Shown here in pieces: positions 6,437-7,829 of a stretch of 7,829 nucleotides of DNA. Position numbers and translations under genes: made by a program. Source of the stretch: CAZPEV01 sp964585635 (GTDB taxonomy: Bacteria > Zixibacteria > MSB-5A5 > GN15 > JAAZOE01). Under the pieces are notes generated by a model. It was not told the origin of the DNA, did no database searches, and worked only from the letters and a program-made list of their open reading frames with translations. Location: the NCBI GenBank assembly GCA_964585635.1, contig CAZPEV010000154.1:1-7829 (forward strand), in the 5' to 3' direction. Every line of letters begins with the position of its first letter. Position 1 is the stretch's first letter.

Positions 6437-7547
6437 GTACCGAGCATGACAACCTGAAACGAACTCCCTATACCGATTTCCATATTGCGGCCGGGGCCAA
6501 AATGGTGCCGTTCGCGGGATACTATATGCCGGTGCAGTACACCGGGATTATTGAGGAGCACAGAGCGGTCCGCAGCAACGTTGGCCTGTTCGACCTCACC
6601 CATATGGGGGAATTCGAGGTCACCGGACCGAAGGCGCTGGAATTCCTGCAACGGGTCACCACCAACGATGTCTCGGCTTTGGCGGTCTACCAGATTCAGT
6701 ATTCCTGCCTGCCCTATCCCGACGGCGGCATCGTCGATGACCTCCTGGTCTACAACCTGGGCGACCGCTATCTGCTGGTGGTCAACGCCGCCAATCTGGA
6801 CAAGGATTTTGCCTGGCTGAACGATCACCTGATCTCGGGTGCCGCCCTGACCAACCGTAGCGATGAGATTTCGCTACTGGCCATCCAGGGGCCGAAGGCG
6901 CAACGGCTGCTTTCGGAATTAACCTCGTTCGACCTTGGCAGCATCATGTATTACTGGGCAGCTGAAGCGGAAATCGCCGGCAAGAAGATTCTTTTCTCCC
7001 GCACCGGATATACCGGCGAGGATGGTTTCGAGTTGTATATCCCCAACCGCGACGGCGCCCATTTCTGGAAGGCCATCAATGAAGCCGGGCGAAAATACGG
7101 CCTGACGCTAATCGGGCTGGGCGCCCGCGACTCACTGCGGCTGGAAATGAAGATGGCGCTCTATGGCAACGACATCGATCAGACGACCAACCCGATTGAG
7201 GCCGGCCTGGGATGGATCGTCAAGTTGGAAAAAGGACCGTTTATCGGCTCCGATCTGATTGCCAAGGTCAAGGAGGAGGGCCCGTCGCGCCGCTTGGTTT
7301 GCCTGGTGCTGGAAGGAAAGGCCTTCCCGCGCCATGGTTATGACGTGTACGAAGAAGGCCGGAAGGTCGGCCAGGTCACATCCGGCACGGTGTCGCCGTC
7401 GCTGGGCGTCCCAATCGCCATGGCCTATGTTCCCGCGCGGTTGTCCAAATCGGGAAGCAAGGTCGAAGTCGACGTCCGGGGGANNNNNNNNNNAAACGAT
7501 TCGCCGCCGAAGTGATCAAACCACCCTTTTACAAAAAAGATAAGTGA
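6433..7547 (+). CDS. gcvT: Glycine cleavage system T protein (aminomethyltransferase), interrupted by an assembly gap
   Basis: GcvT transfers the methylene group from aminomethyl-lipoyl GcvH to tetrahydrofolate and releases ammonia. Seen are RTPYTDFHIAAGAKMVPFAGYYMPVQY-like N-terminal folate-domain residues (10-36), GLFDLTHMGEFEV (51-63), the catalytic aspartate D102 in GGIVDDLLVY (98-107), SRTGYTGEDGFELY (189-202), and ARDSLRLEMKMALYGNDID (231-249). Ten Ns at 7484-7493 break the frame. As written it would stop at TGA 7513-7515, but after the Ns the family ending KRFAAEVIKPPFYKKDK appears in another frame and stops at 7545-7547. Joining the flanks gives DVRG-KRFAAEV with nothing missing and a length near 367, normal for the family. 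GAGGAGG lies about 6 bases before the ATG. The start overlaps the stop of the aconitase remnant. No glycine riboswitch is visible upstream. Confidence 0.95.
7484..7493. other. Assembly gap of 10 Ns
   Basis: A run of exactly ten N lies inside gcvT. The bases on either side (ggga before, aaacg after) join in the correct reading frame if they overlap by a single A, so the ten is a placeholder and not a measured length. Confidence 0.98.
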
Positions 7548-7556
7548 CCGCCGGCG

Positions 7557-7829
7557 ATGATTGAACTCCATCTTCTGCCGGCCGGAATCCCCGGCGATCT
7601 CGACAGGAATCGGCCGGTCGTCATTATAGATATTTTCCGTGTCTCGACCAGTATCACCGCCGCGCTGGCGGCCGGCGCCGCCGGAATATGGGTTGCCGGT
7701 TCCGTCGAGGAAGCCGCATCAATCAGGGCGCAATTAGGTCCCAAAGCGGTTCTGGCAGGCGAGCGAGGGGGATTTAAGATCGACGGGTATGACCTCGGAA
7801 ATTCCCCCGAGGAAATGACCTCGGCGGCG
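7557..7829 (+). CDS. comB: 2-phosphosulfolactate phosphatase family protein (5' part)
   Basis: The 91 visible residues match the N-terminal part of ComB, a Mg-dependent phosphatase that converts 2-phospho-3-sulfolactate to sulfolactate, a coenzyme M step in methanogens. The family signatures are VVIIDIFRVSTSITAALAAGA (21-41) and GERGGFKIDGYDLGNSP (68-84). In place of the more usual V-L-R, this protein has I-F-R at 26-28. The full protein is normally about 230-250 residues, so over half lies beyond the window. The ATG is only 9 bases after the true gcvT stop, with no good ribosome site, which suggests translational coupling. In bacteria the physiological substrate is often unproven, so the name describes the family rather than a proven reaction. 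Confidence 0.88.
   Translation, partial: MIELHLLPAGIPGDLDRNRPVVIIDIFRVSTSITAALAAGAAGIWVAGSVEEAASIRAQLGPKAVLAGERGGFKIDGYDLGNSPEEMTSAA

Noticed and set aside
1..7829. Mobile element, CRISPR array or phage genes
   Set aside because: No terminal inverted repeats, transposase or integrase motifs, or regularly spaced direct repeats were seen.

Overview
The window looks like a chromosomal segment of a bacterium with moderately high GC, probably an uncultured member of the FCB group or a neighbouring phylum. Candidate division Zixibacteria is my best guess, and only a tentative one. Three things point that way: a Hanks-type kinase carrying a FlgO/TolB-like domain and TPRs, the gene order ispE-spoVG-tRNA-Gln-prs-rplY, and a long CTC-type L25. 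A run of 10 Ns shows it is a draft or metagenomic assembly. I see no phage, transposon or CRISPR array.

Layout. Bases 1-2671 (minus strand) hold a very large receptor-like Ser/Thr protein kinase that runs off the left edge: cytoplasmic kinase, one transmembrane helix, FlgO/TolB-like domain, then TPRs. Bases 2672-2883 hold two intrinsic terminators for the genes to the right and a short upstream region for the kinase. Bases 2884-5986 are a compact minus-strand housekeeping cluster, transcribed right to left: ispE (isoprenoid synthesis), spoVG (RNA/DNA-binding regulator), tRNA-Gln(UUG), prs (PRPP synthesis) and rplY/ctc (ribosomal protein L25). A well-formed intrinsic terminator sits between the tRNA and prs, and an alternative pairing could disarm it.

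Bases 5987-6432 carry no intact gene. They hold a promoter for ispE and a 3'-terminal remnant of an aconitase gene, which ends in an ATGA overlap with gcvT. Bases 6433-7829 (plus strand) hold gcvT, the T-protein of the glycine cleavage system, followed closely by the 5' part of a comB-like 2-phosphosulfolactate phosphatase gene cut by the right edge. The N run lies inside gcvT and shifts its apparent reading frame. The protein really continues to the TGA at 7545-7547.

The minus-strand cluster supplies precursors and translation components: IspE for isoprenoids, PRPP for nucleotides, histidine and tryptophan, L25 and tRNA-Gln for the ribosome. The kinase is a separate signalling unit whose base composition changes sharply along its length. 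The most interesting points are the tRNA-prs attenuator-like structure, the aconitase scar in front of gcvT, the mosaic composition of the kinase gene, and the evidence that the first ATG of ispE lies at the predicted transcription start.
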